DNA of 64,000 nucleotides from DATKXU01 sp035528905 (GTDB lineage: Bacteria; Armatimonadota; UBA5829; DTJY01). Under the pieces are notes generated by a model that saw only the letters and a list, made by a program, of their open reading frames with translations, ran no database searches and had not been told where the DNA came from. The stretch is taken from NCBI GenBank assembly GCA_035528905.1, contig DATKXU010000083.1:16455-80454 (forward strand). Reading direction: 5' to 3'. The translations under genes were made by a program, and so were the position numbers. The stretch's first letter is position 1, and every line of letters begins with the position of its first letter. Positions 54,082 through 61,906 of this stretch are shown here, in pieces.

Positions 54082-55041
54082 ATGGAGAACCGTGGAAAAG
54101 CACCTCTGGCGCAGGTTCTCTCGTCACCGTCTGGGTCCGCGGACGTTCAAGGCGGTATCCGGCCGGGTATGGTAATCGAGAGAATCAAGGACGCGATCGC
54201 CTGGGCTGTTGGCAGGTTCAACATGGGCAATCTGAAGAAGACACTAAAAGCGGGCATAGTCGCAGGAGTCTGCGGCCTGGGACTATGTGCGCTTGCGAAG
54301 AAGCTGAATCTGCCCTCGCGCATCGCAGAGCTCGCGCACTCCGTCGAGGCCGTGCCGTTTCCGGGCACAAGGCTTTACTCGTTCCTGGCTGCCAAGCAGC
54401 TCAGGCCCATGTACGCTGTGATAGCTGAAGAGATCGCATCGGGGGAGCAGTTCGAACGGATACTCGATCTAGGCACCGGCCCCGGTTACCTGCCTGTGGA
54501 AATCGCCCTTCGAAACCCTGCCGCCCGCGTCTCGGGAATAGACGAATCCCGCGACATGGTACAGATTGCGAACGCCAATGCACACGCGTCCCGGGTCACA
54601 AGGTCGGTCGAGTTCTCGATGGGTGATCCGACTGACCTTCCATTTCCGGGCAGGTATTTCGATCTCGCTGTGAGCGTGAATGTACTGCACCATTGGAAGG
54701 AGCCGCTTGCGATATTCGAGGAAGTATTTCACGTGCTTGTGCCTGGCGGCCAATTCTGGATCTACGACTACCGCAGGGACGTACCACAGGAGGCTTGGGA
54801 ATCCCTCCGAGGCAAACTATCGCTCGTGTTGAGAACCGTGCTCCTCTTCGGACCGGTAGCCTCCTCCCGAGCCGCTTACACGAAGGACGACTTGCTGAAG
54901 ATGGCGGAGCAGACGCACTTTGAAGGCCCTAAAGTCGAAGAGGTAACCCTGCCACTGTTCGGGCACCCGATGCCGGCCTTCAACTTGCTCAAACTGCGCA
55001 AGCCGGAGCAGAACGAGGACTTGGAAGCAACCGCCAGCTAG
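54082..55041 (+). CDS. class I SAM-dependent methyltransferase
   Basis: A 319-residue protein. After a ~55-residue leader there is a hydrophobic segment (AGIVAGVCGLGLCALA), perhaps a membrane anchor. A Rossmann methyltransferase domain follows: motif I ILDLGTGPGYL, GIDESRDMVQIA, DLPFPGRYFDLAVSVNVLHHW and VLVPGGQFWIYDYRR. The pattern is that of the UbiE/Methyltransf_11 group. A role in quinone methylation is conceivable given the menaquinone genes elsewhere, but nothing nearby supports it. ATG 54082 has GGGGAGG upstream. Confidence 0.83.
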   Translation: MENRGKAPLAQVLSSPSGSADVQGGIRPGMVIERIKDAIAWAVGRFNMGNLKKTLKAGIVAGVCGLGLCALAKKLNLPSRIAELAHSVEAVPFPGTRLYSFLAAKQLRPMYAVIAEEIASGEQFERILDLGTGPGYLPVEIALRNPAARVSGIDESRDMVQIANANAHASRVTRSVEFSMGDPTDLPFPGRYFDLAVSVNVLHHWKEPLAIFEEVFHVLVPGGQFWIYDYRRDVPQEAWESLRGKLSLVLRTVLLFGPVASSRAAYTKDDLLKMAEQTHFEGPKVEEVTLPLFGHPMPAFNLLKLRKPEQNEDLEATAS

Positions 55042-55107
55042 CACGGCTATAACCCTACACGGCACCAACCGCCCGCAGCCAGCTTCATGCCGACTCAGCT
55101 TGTCTGG

Positions 55108-55887
55108 CTATAACTCGCCGATGATCTTGTGACACTGTGGAATTACACGCACCTTGTGGAGATAAGACGCGCACTGCGCCTGCCATCCCAGAAGTTGTGC
55201 GCCAGATGGGGGGAGAATCGCGCGCAACCGAGTGACCGGCTGCAGAACAAGCGGTATCGCGGGATCAACGGCCTGAACCATTCTTGCCGCGTCAAGAAGC
55301 TCATCGTTCGAAGTAGAACACGTTACGACCACCTTGACATACACATCCGCCGATACCGCTCTGCGCAGGAACAGCTCGTGCTGAGCCATGAGATTCGGGC
55401 CTTTCGCCGCGCTCGGAAGCTTCACATCCATACTCACTATGTCCACGAATGAAATGACCTCGGCCAGCGCATCCGGGAGACTCCCGTTTGTTTCGAGCAG
55501 CACAGTGAAGCCCTTTTTCTTCAATCCCTGAGCTATGCCCCTCGCGAACTCTGCCTGCACCAATGGCTCGCCGCCGGTCAGCGCGACACAGCGATGTATT
55601 CTCGGGGAAGTCTCCAGACGCTCGACATAGGCCAGGACATCCCGAGCGCTGAGGGGATTCTGCACGGACAAGAAATCGCGAGCGCCGGTAGTCTGTTCGA
55701 CTCGGCCTACATTTGCCGCGGTGCGAGCACTCGGCGTATCGCAAAAAGCGCAGTCCAGGTTGCAGCCGGCGAATCTGACGAATATCTGGCGTTCGCCAAC
55801 CAGCAGACCCTCTCCTTGAATGCCGGAGAAGATCTCACATATACAGCCGGTCACCGACATCTCTTGCTTACTGAGCGACTCAGGCAT
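55108..55887 (-). CDS. queE: 7-carboxy-7-deazaguanine synthase
   Basis: A radical SAM enzyme converting 6-carboxy-tetrahydropterin to 7-carboxy-7-deazaguanine, for queuosine tRNA modification. The 259-residue protein has EIFSGIQGEGLLVGERQIFVR, the cluster motif GCNLDCAFCDT, ALTGGEPL and LETNGSLPDAL. It follows queD after 3 nt, which supplies its substrate. No queC or queF is in the window. Confidence 0.94.
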   Translation of the reverse strand: MPESLSKQEMSVTGCICEIFSGIQGEGLLVGERQIFVRFAGCNLDCAFCDTPSARTAANVGRVEQTTGARDFLSVQNPLSARDVLAYVERLETSPRIHRCVALTGGEPLVQAEFARGIAQGLKKKGFTVLLETNGSLPDALAEVISFVDIVSMDVKLPSAAKGPNLMAQHELFLRRAVSADVYVKVVVTCSTSNDELLDAARMVQAVDPAIPLVLQPVTRLRAILPPSGAQLLGWQAQCASYLHKVRVIPQCHKIIGEL

Positions 55888-55890
55888 TGG

Positions 55891-56277
55891 TCAATCTTCG
55901 CAGGCGCCCGTCTGGACACCCTCCCAGTAGCTGGCTGAGCACGTGGGCGTTTCCCAAACAGTGACCTTGCTAACCCCCGTACCCAAGAGCGCCCGCATTC
56001 TCTCGAAAACCAATCTTGCTATACATTCGGCCGTGGGGTTTTGCTCACGGAACTCGGGGAGCTCGTTTAGATAGCGGTGGTCCAGATAGGAGATGATCTC
56101 GGCCAACGCCGCCTTGAGGCACTTGAAATCCATGAGCATGCCAGTGCGGGACAGCTCCGCCCCGCAGTAGGAAACCTGCACGCGATACGTGTGACCGTGG
56201 AGGCTCTCGCAGGGCCCGTTGTAGTCCCTCAGGTTGTGAGCCGAATCGAATTGGGACTCTGCTGTTAGCTCGTACAT
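55891..56277 (-). CDS. queD: 6-carboxy-5,6,7,8-tetrahydropterin synthase
   Basis: QueD makes 6-carboxy-tetrahydropterin from dihydroneopterin triphosphate. The 128-residue protein has the zinc-binding histidines in FDSAHNL and ESLHGHTYRVQV, MLMDFKCLKAAL, and YLDHRYLNEL. The Cys in NGPCESLHGH fits the catalytic position. It lies 32 nt after the large secreted gene and just before queE, so the three may share a transcript. Confidence 0.94.
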   Translation of the reverse strand: MYELTAESQFDSAHNLRDYNGPCESLHGHTYRVQVSYCGAELSRTGMLMDFKCLKAALAEIISYLDHRYLNELPEFREQNPTAECIARLVFERMRALLGTGVSKVTVWETPTCSASYWEGVQTGACED

Positions 56278-56309
56278 GGAACGCCCTCTCCAATGGCGAA
56301 TTGAGGTGC

Positions 56310-59087
56310 CTACGCAGGGCGGAACTCGACCTTGGTTCTCCCGCGCACTTCAATGGCGAAAGTCACAGTGCCACTCCTGTCGGCAGAGACCGGCTTGCCC
56401 CCATCGGCAGTGCAAACAGTGTAGGGGCCGGAGTCTGCAAGAGATCCAAGCAGGAATTCTAGCTCGCCTCGCCCTTCCAGCTCGAAGTCATAGCCATCCT
56501 GGCCCACTCTCCTGACTTTCACATTCGCCGAGCCGGACTTAGCCGAGACAAGGACGGGGACTGTGGTCGCCTCCAAGGCGACGCCCGTAGACCGAACGAC
56601 CTCGGAACCAGCCCGTACCCGATTAACCAGCCCTTCAAACAGCCTGGGGCTGGCAATCTGCATGCGGCCGGGCTTCTCAGCCTTTACGACGACCTCACCG
56701 TTCTCCGCGCGGATGGACTCGATTGCCGAGTCGCAGCTTGCCTGCGTGACCAGGTAATCGTGCACTATGCCGTTCCTCTGCCGGATCAGCAAAACGAAGT
56801 CGAAACCGTCTTCGCCGGCGACGACCTGGTACCAGTCGTTGCCTTTCACCTGCTGCTCAACGAAGTTCCATCGAATAACTTTCTCCCACAGCATCGGCGC
56901 GTTGTAGTGGCGCATTCCTTTTACGATGAGCGGGAGATAATCATTGCCGCCGGACACCCGGAACTCCGCGTATCCGTCTCGGGCCTCGATCTCTGCGGGA
57001 AAATCGGCGAGTTTGGTGCCATGCAGAGCCTCTGCCGTCGGCCCGTTCGAGCCGTAGTAAGTGCGCTCGCGGTTAGGAGGCCGCCAATCGTGCCAGTCGT
57101 GTCCATAGGGCATCAGGATAACGTCGGCCTCCAGGTAATCCCCCGGAAGGAGCTTCCCGTCCGGCGAACAGATCGTGAGGAACTGCTCGGCCACGCCGTT
57201 CGCATATCCCATTGCGGAAGTCCCCAGACGCTCCAGGACCTTGCCGCCGATCGTGCCTTGATAACTAAGCACGACGAACGAGTTGTTGCCCTTCGGGGAG
57301 GCGTACAAGCACATGAACGGACGATCCTTCCCAAGTGGAACGCCTTCGAGAATCCAGGAATCGTCGTGCTTCAGGTCCACCTCCTTCGGCTGATTGTCCT
57401 CGGCCAGATAGGCTATCTTCTGATACTTGTTTTTCGTGATGGAGGTATTGGCGTTGAGGAAGCGCAGGCTGTGCCGCGCATCGCCCTGGATCTCGACGGG
57501 TTTCAGAACATCGTACCGAATATGGACGAAGCTTCGGGTCTCATCAAGCTGAGGGATCTCCATGACCCTCACCGAAGCCTTTACCTTATCGTCGTCGGAC
57601 ATGTAGTTCATCGTAAACTTAGCGAGGTTCGGCGAGATGTACTCGAATTCGGTATTCAGGTAGCGCAGGTTGTGCCACTCGCCGTCGTAGTACTGGAGGA
57701 AGCCGATCAGGGCGACGTGATGGAATTCCGGCTGCTCAAGCCACATGATACCGCTCAGACCCCGGAAATCCGCGATAGTATAGCCCGCGCCCGTCCGCGT
57801 GAACTTGGTAAACGGCACGTAGCACGTCGTCTCCGTAGCGCCCGTCGAAAGGTGGTAATAGTGCTGGAAAAACCGAATTGAGGACACCTGTTTCAGCGGG
57901 TGGTTGCCCCAGTTCTGGACCAGATGGTAGGATCTGAGGTCGAGCGCCTGGTTGGAACCGAGCGACATCGGGAAATAGGACTCGCTGTACGCCGTGTCGT
58001 CGGACTCCTCACGCTCCCCATCAAAATTCTTGCACGCCTGAACAGGGAGCGGAAGTGGGAAACCATGCCTATCGGTCACTACAGCGGCTTCGATCATCCC
58101 CTCTCCGGGAGTATAGTGCTTGACGTAGATGCGCCGCTTCAAATCATCATTCCTGACCTTGAAGGAAACTGTCAGATATTGATTCGGGCTGACCCAGAAG
58201 CGTTCAAACCCGTAGTTCGCCAGCGCTGGCATCGTGCGAAGGACATAGTGGCCGCGCACAGCATCGTAAGCCTCGACAGCCCCACCCGATGTAGCCAGAA
58301 ACTGCTGTCCACCCAGCGGAGACACCTCGGCCTGCACGCGCTCTTGCAAACCCTGGGCCGTATCCCCGTGGGCAGGCAACACGGCAAACCACGCGGACTT
58401 CCTCTCGCCCTTCTTCAAGCTTCCCCCCGGTATATTGGCGGTTATCCTCGCCTCCTCCCCTTGCGCGAGCGTCACCCCCGCAGGCGCAATTGCGGCGAAG
58501 GCAGGCGCCCCGGAAGCATTGTTGAAGACACGCCACTGGAACCCGTTCTTACTGGCCGCCGCTCCTCCGCGCAGACCGGCTGCGAGAGGAATATCGAGCG
58601 CCGCAGAGTCTGCCGACACATCTTCCGTTGCCCACATGGTCGCCTGAACGTGAAACTTCTCCGGGTAGCAGTAGAACACCAGCTCTCCCTTGCCGGGAAA
58701 CTCCTTTCCGTCAGCCGTGGACATGCGGATGTCCAGTATATGCACCTCATAGTAGTAAGGCCCATGCCGCCAGATATTCGGCCTCGCCCCCCTCGAAGCC
58801 AGGCCTGACGTATAGACAGACTGACCGGCTTCCACGCGCATTACTCCCTCGCGGATGGCGTCTTCCCCGTCCAGGACAATTGCCGTGATCTTCGGCTGAG
58901 GGAGAAAGACGGATATCCGGTAGTATGAAGCCTCGATGGTCAGGGTTGTCCGATCCCGGTCTTCAAAATGGGCATCAACGAACAGCTCCCTCTGCTTGTC
59001 CGAAATGCCGAGGGATGAAAGCTCGGTGCTTGCTGTAGATCCGCTTCCGACGAGCGCTAATAGAATCAGAGAGACTAGCCTGTACAT
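56310..59087 (-). CDS. large secreted protein of unknown function
   Basis: A 925-residue exported protein. A signal peptide (YRLVSLILLALVGSGSTAS) is followed by what appears to be a series of beta-rich domains. Examples are YYRISVFLPQPKITAIVLDGED near the N terminus and tryptophan-rich loops (YGHDWHDWRPPNRERTYYG). The C-terminal part looks like Ig/CBM-like sandwiches (VPVLVSAKSGSANVKVRRVG, GTVTFAIEVRGRTKVEF). I see no hydrolase signature I can name. ATG 59087 has GGAGGG just upstream. Being followed closely by queD and queE is unusual and may not be functional. Confidence 0.6.
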   Translation of the reverse strand: MYRLVSLILLALVGSGSTASTELSSLGISDKQRELFVDAHFEDRDRTTLTIEASYYRISVFLPQPKITAIVLDGEDAIREGVMRVEAGQSVYTSGLASRGARPNIWRHGPYYYEVHILDIRMSTADGKEFPGKGELVFYCYPEKFHVQATMWATEDVSADSAALDIPLAAGLRGGAAASKNGFQWRVFNNASGAPAFAAIAPAGVTLAQGEEARITANIPGGSLKKGERKSAWFAVLPAHGDTAQGLQERVQAEVSPLGGQQFLATSGGAVEAYDAVRGHYVLRTMPALANYGFERFWVSPNQYLTVSFKVRNDDLKRRIYVKHYTPGEGMIEAAVVTDRHGFPLPLPVQACKNFDGEREESDDTAYSESYFPMSLGSNQALDLRSYHLVQNWGNHPLKQVSSIRFFQHYYHLSTGATETTCYVPFTKFTRTGAGYTIADFRGLSGIMWLEQPEFHHVALIGFLQYYDGEWHNLRYLNTEFEYISPNLAKFTMNYMSDDDKVKASVRVMEIPQLDETRSFVHIRYDVLKPVEIQGDARHSLRFLNANTSITKNKYQKIAYLAEDNQPKEVDLKHDDSWILEGVPLGKDRPFMCLYASPKGNNSFVVLSYQGTIGGKVLERLGTSAMGYANGVAEQFLTICSPDGKLLPGDYLEADVILMPYGHDWHDWRPPNRERTYYGSNGPTAEALHGTKLADFPAEIEARDGYAEFRVSGGNDYLPLIVKGMRHYNAPMLWEKVIRWNFVEQQVKGNDWYQVVAGEDGFDFVLLIRQRNGIVHDYLVTQASCDSAIESIRAENGEVVVKAEKPGRMQIASPRLFEGLVNRVRAGSEVVRSTGVALEATTVPVLVSAKSGSANVKVRRVGQDGYDFELEGRGELEFLLGSLADSGPYTVCTADGGKPVSADRSGTVTFAIEVRGRTKVEFRPA

Positions 59088-59253
59088 TCGGCCCTCCACT
59101 GCCTGAGACTTTTACCATTATAGAACGTGCAGTCATTCAGGGCAAGCGATGGGAAGGGACGCCTGCCCGACCACACTGTCCCGGCAAGTGTGAACCTACT
59201 CCTCGGTGGGAATACTGAATTGCGCAGCAAGGACTTTTTGGGGAAGCACTCGG

Positions 59254-59484
59254 ATGGATGAGAAGACACGCGAACTCATTTCCGTCGGCGCGGCTTACGC
59301 AGCCAATTGCCACGCCTGCCTGGCCTACCATATCAGGCAGGCTGCCCAGGTTGGGCTCAGCGAAGACGAACTGAAAGAAGCGATCGGAGTCGCACAAAAG
59401 ATCAGGGAAGCGTCCGCCCGCCGCGCGGACAGCATCGTCGGACGTCTAGTAGGTCCGCCTGGCCGGTCGGGCAGAGGTGAATGA
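59254..59484 (+). CDS. AhpD-like carboxymuconolactone decarboxylase family protein
   Basis: A 76-residue protein with the CMD/AhpD active-site pattern: AANCHACLAYHIRQA, a CxxC with a following His, within a helical domain (ELISVGAAYAANC, LSEDELKEAIGVAQ). Such proteins act as small peroxidase-linked thiol proteins or uncharacterised decarboxylase relatives. ATG 59254 has GGGGAAG 8 nt upstream. Its last 83 nt overlap the end of the convergent nth gene. Confidence 0.8.
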   Translation: MDEKTRELISVGAAYAANCHACLAYHIRQAAQVGLSEDELKEAIGVAQKIREASARRADSIVGRLVGPPGRSGRGE

Positions 59485-60103
59485 TCGGGCAGATATCGTG
59501 TTTCGGTTTCTTGGCAGTGCAAATCTCGCGCCCGAGCGCGACGAGCATATGGCTGAAAAGCGTCCAGTCCTCACGCGGCACGATCTCTATCAGGTCCTGC
59601 TCGACTTTCTCGGCCTGCTTCTTTTCGGCGTATCTTGGATCGGTCAGGCGCAACCGCCCGGAGATGCGAAGAACGTGCGTATCAACGATGACGGCCGGCT
59701 TGCCGAACGCGCTGCCCAGCACGACGTTCGCCGTCTTCCTGCCAACTCCCCGAAGCTCCGTGAGCTCCTCCATGTCATCCGGCAGTTTGCCACCATAGTC
59801 GCTCACTATGTCCTGTGATGCCTGTATGATTGCTTTCGCCTTCTGACGAAAGAAGCCCGTGGGGCGTATGTCGGCTTCGAGTTCGCCCGGGTCTGCATTG
59901 GCGAAGTCCGAAGGCTCCGGATACTTCTTGAACAAGGTCTTTGTGACCTCGTTTACCTTGGCATCGGTGCACTGGGCAGCCAGGATGGTGGCGATAAGGA
60001 GCTGGAATGGCGTTGAGAAGTTCAAGCTCGTTTTGGCGCCGGGATACCTCTGCGTGAGTATTCGGATGATTTCCCTGACGCGCTCCCTCTCATCATGACG
60101 CAT
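59402..60103 (-). CDS. nth: endonuclease III
   Basis: A DNA glycosylase/AP lyase for oxidised pyrimidines. The 233-residue protein has TILAAQCTDAKVNEVT, the helix-hairpin-helix LRGVGRKTANVVL with the catalytic Lys, VDTHVLRISGRLRL with the catalytic Asp, and the iron-sulfur ligands CTAKKPKHDICPIIHLC. The last ~20 residues beyond the cluster are an extra tail reading into the convergent CMD gene. It has its own consensus promoter. A second family member lies at 31031. Confidence 0.93.
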   Translation of the reverse strand: MRHDERERVREIIRILTQRYPGAKTSLNFSTPFQLLIATILAAQCTDAKVNEVTKTLFKKYPEPSDFANADPGELEADIRPTGFFRQKAKAIIQASQDIVSDYGGKLPDDMEELTELRGVGRKTANVVLGSAFGKPAVIVDTHVLRISGRLRLTDPRYAEKKQAEKVEQDLIEIVPREDWTLFSHMLVALGREICTAKKPKHDICPIIHLCPTGQADLLDVRRCCPRGGRTLP

Positions 60104-60137
60104 GAGAATCTACCTCTGCCAGGCTAGTATCACCAGG

Positions 60138-60166
60138 AGTATATCCTATGCCCCGATACATGTCAA
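60138..60166 (-). promoter_or_regulatory. promoter of nth
   Basis: TTGACA (60161-60166) and TATACT (60138-60143) with 17 nt spacing on the minus strand. The plus-strand side of 60167-60399 shows no clear promoter for the next gene. Confidence 0.88.
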
Positions 60167-60399
60167 AAGCCCTGGAGCGGGCTGGGTTTAAACGCCCGAC
60201 GGCCTGTGCGCCTTGCGCGATGCGAGGTTCTGGGTTGCCGCTGAAAGTTCTCCCAGCGCCGTACGCAATCCATGCCGCGGAAGCCTCAATTTTCGCTCGT
60301 AGAATGCCGATAATTTGAATACCTGCCCGCGAATCTGCCCGATCCCAGGACGTTTGCCGGGCTGTTCGATCCCATGAACCGCTGAGAGGAGAATGTTTC

Positions 60400-61566
60400 A
60401 TGCAAGCTGTTGTCCTCGCTGGTGGGAAGGGGACTCGTCTATACCCCCTTACCTGCGATACGCCCAAGCCGATGCTAAGGCTGTTCAACAAACCAGTACT
60501 CGAACATACGATAGAATTACTCAAACGCCACGACATCAGTGACATAATGATCACTCTAGCGTACAAGGCTGAACAGATCATTGACTACTTCGGCAGCGGC
60601 TCCAAATGGGGAGTGAACATCCAATACTCCCTCGAAGAGGCGCCGCAGGGCACAGCAGGCGGCTTGCGCAGAATTCAGCCACTATTGCGCGATACGTTCA
60701 TCGTTGTTTCGGGCGATGCCGTAACGGATCTGGATCTGAGAGCTGCACACGACTTTCACAAGAAGAGATCGGCCATTGCAACGATGCTCGTCTACGAATC
60801 TGAGAAGCCGTCGCACTTCGGGATCGTCGAGTCCACCGATGACGGCAAAATTCAGCGGTTCCTTGAGAAGCCAAGAGCTCGCGAGGCATTCACCAACACG
60901 ATAAACACCGGAATCTACATCCTCGAACCCGAGGTTCTCAGCTATATCCCATACGATGCGGTGTACGATTTCAGCAGGAACGTCTTCCCGAGCCTCCTGC
61001 AAAACCAGGAGCCGTTCTACTCTTACCGGGCCGATGGATACTGGTGTGATATCGGCAGTCTAGGCCAGTACCGAAACGTCCATTTCGACGCGCTTACCGG
61101 CAAGGTAAAGCTCAATCTGCCGGCATCACGAATCGCCGACGGCATGTGGATCGGCGAGGACACAGATATCCACCCATCAGTAACAGTCAGGGCACCATTC
61201 TATGTAGGCAACAAAGCCCACATCCGCCGAAACTCCGCCCTAGGCAGGTTTGCCGTAATCGGGGATATGAGCTTTGTAGATGAAGACGCGCAGATCACCC
61301 ACAGCGTCGTAGGGCCCTGCGCGTCGGTCGGCAGAGCAACACAAGTCTACGGGTCCGTGCTTGGCGCAGGCTTCAGATTGGCAGACGGCAAGAACCTTGA
61401 CGACGAGGTCGTCGTACACGACGGCTCAAGCATTGAACTTAGAGCCGAGATCACCCCCGAGCTTCTCAGTCAACTTGCCGGCGACGAGCACATGTTCACC
61501 TGGTCGGGCTTGGAGTTGGCCCGGCTTGCCAGGGACGTCATTTCGATACAACCGATGGCAGCATAG
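60400..61566 (+). CDS. nucleotidyltransferase with left-handed beta-helix domain (GMPP/GlmU-like)
   Basis: A 388-residue NDP-sugar pyrophosphorylase-like enzyme. The N-terminal domain begins QAVVLAGGKGTRLYPLTCDTPKPM and has VVSGDAVTDLD with the metal Asp, FGIVES and FLEKP. A C-terminal left-handed beta-helix starts around residue 245 (GEDTDIHPSVTVRAPFYVG, AHIRRNSALGRFAVIGD). The pattern is of mannose-1-phosphate guanylyltransferase-type or glucose-1-phosphate enzymes. It is the third such transferase in the window after 9305 and 14513. It stands alone, ending at a 17-bp hairpin. Confidence 0.85.
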   Translation: MQAVVLAGGKGTRLYPLTCDTPKPMLRLFNKPVLEHTIELLKRHDISDIMITLAYKAEQIIDYFGSGSKWGVNIQYSLEEAPQGTAGGLRRIQPLLRDTFIVVSGDAVTDLDLRAAHDFHKKRSAIATMLVYESEKPSHFGIVESTDDGKIQRFLEKPRAREAFTNTINTGIYILEPEVLSYIPYDAVYDFSRNVFPSLLQNQEPFYSYRADGYWCDIGSLGQYRNVHFDALTGKVKLNLPASRIADGMWIGEDTDIHPSVTVRAPFYVGNKAHIRRNSALGRFAVIGDMSFVDEDAQITHSVVGPCASVGRATQVYGSVLGAGFRLADGKNLDDEVVVHDGSSIELRAEITPELLSQLAGDEHMFTWSGLELARLARDVISIQPMAA

Positions 61567-61598
61567 GGAAAACCGCCGTCCGTCAGTATTGCCAAACA

Positions 61599-61639
61599 TG
61601 CACAGAGGGCCGGTCACGTTGCGACCGGCCCTCTGTGCA
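61599..61639. terminator. perfect 17-bp hairpin between convergent genes
   Basis: TGCACAGAGGGCCGGTC pairs with GACCGGCCCTCTGTGCA across a 7-nt loop. It has no T tract but sits between the nucleotidyltransferase (plus) and the small cysteine protein (minus). Confidence 0.65.
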
Positions 61640-61658
61640 CAGTCCATCCACACGTACC

Positions 61659-61865
61659 CTACCGCACCTTCTTCCAGCACTCCAGGTGCGTCTCCATGCA
61701 CTTCTGAACGTCTTCGTCCGACTCGACCGCCTGGCCCTGCTCACACTCGTATCGGAGCAGCTCCATATCGGGGAAAGGCGACTTCCCACGCTGCTCCACC
61801 TTGTACCGCGCTCGCAAGTGCCTGCAGCCGCCTCGAACAGGTCTCAACTCCGTTTGTCCTGCCAA
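61659..61865 (-). CDS. small cysteine-containing protein of unknown function
   Basis: A 68-residue protein with four Cys residues: GGCRHLRARY near the N terminus, then RYECEQGQ, QKCMETHLECWKK at the end. The spacing might bind metal but matches no motif I know. The start is TTG 61865 with AAGGAGAGGG upstream, which is much better than that of an ATG at 61892. It follows the barrel-like protein by 41 nt and may be cotranscribed. Confidence 0.5.
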   Translation of the reverse strand: MAGQTELRPVRGGCRHLRARYKVEQRGKSPFPDMELLRYECEQGQAVESDEDVQKCMETHLECWKKVR

Positions 61866-61906
61866 CTTCCCTCTCCTTCCATGAACAGCCATGCCGCTCT
61901 ATAAGA

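Noticed and set aside
53984..54175. Small plus-strand gene upstream of the methyltransferase
   Set aside because: It overlaps the methyltransferase start in another frame and has no recognisable domain.
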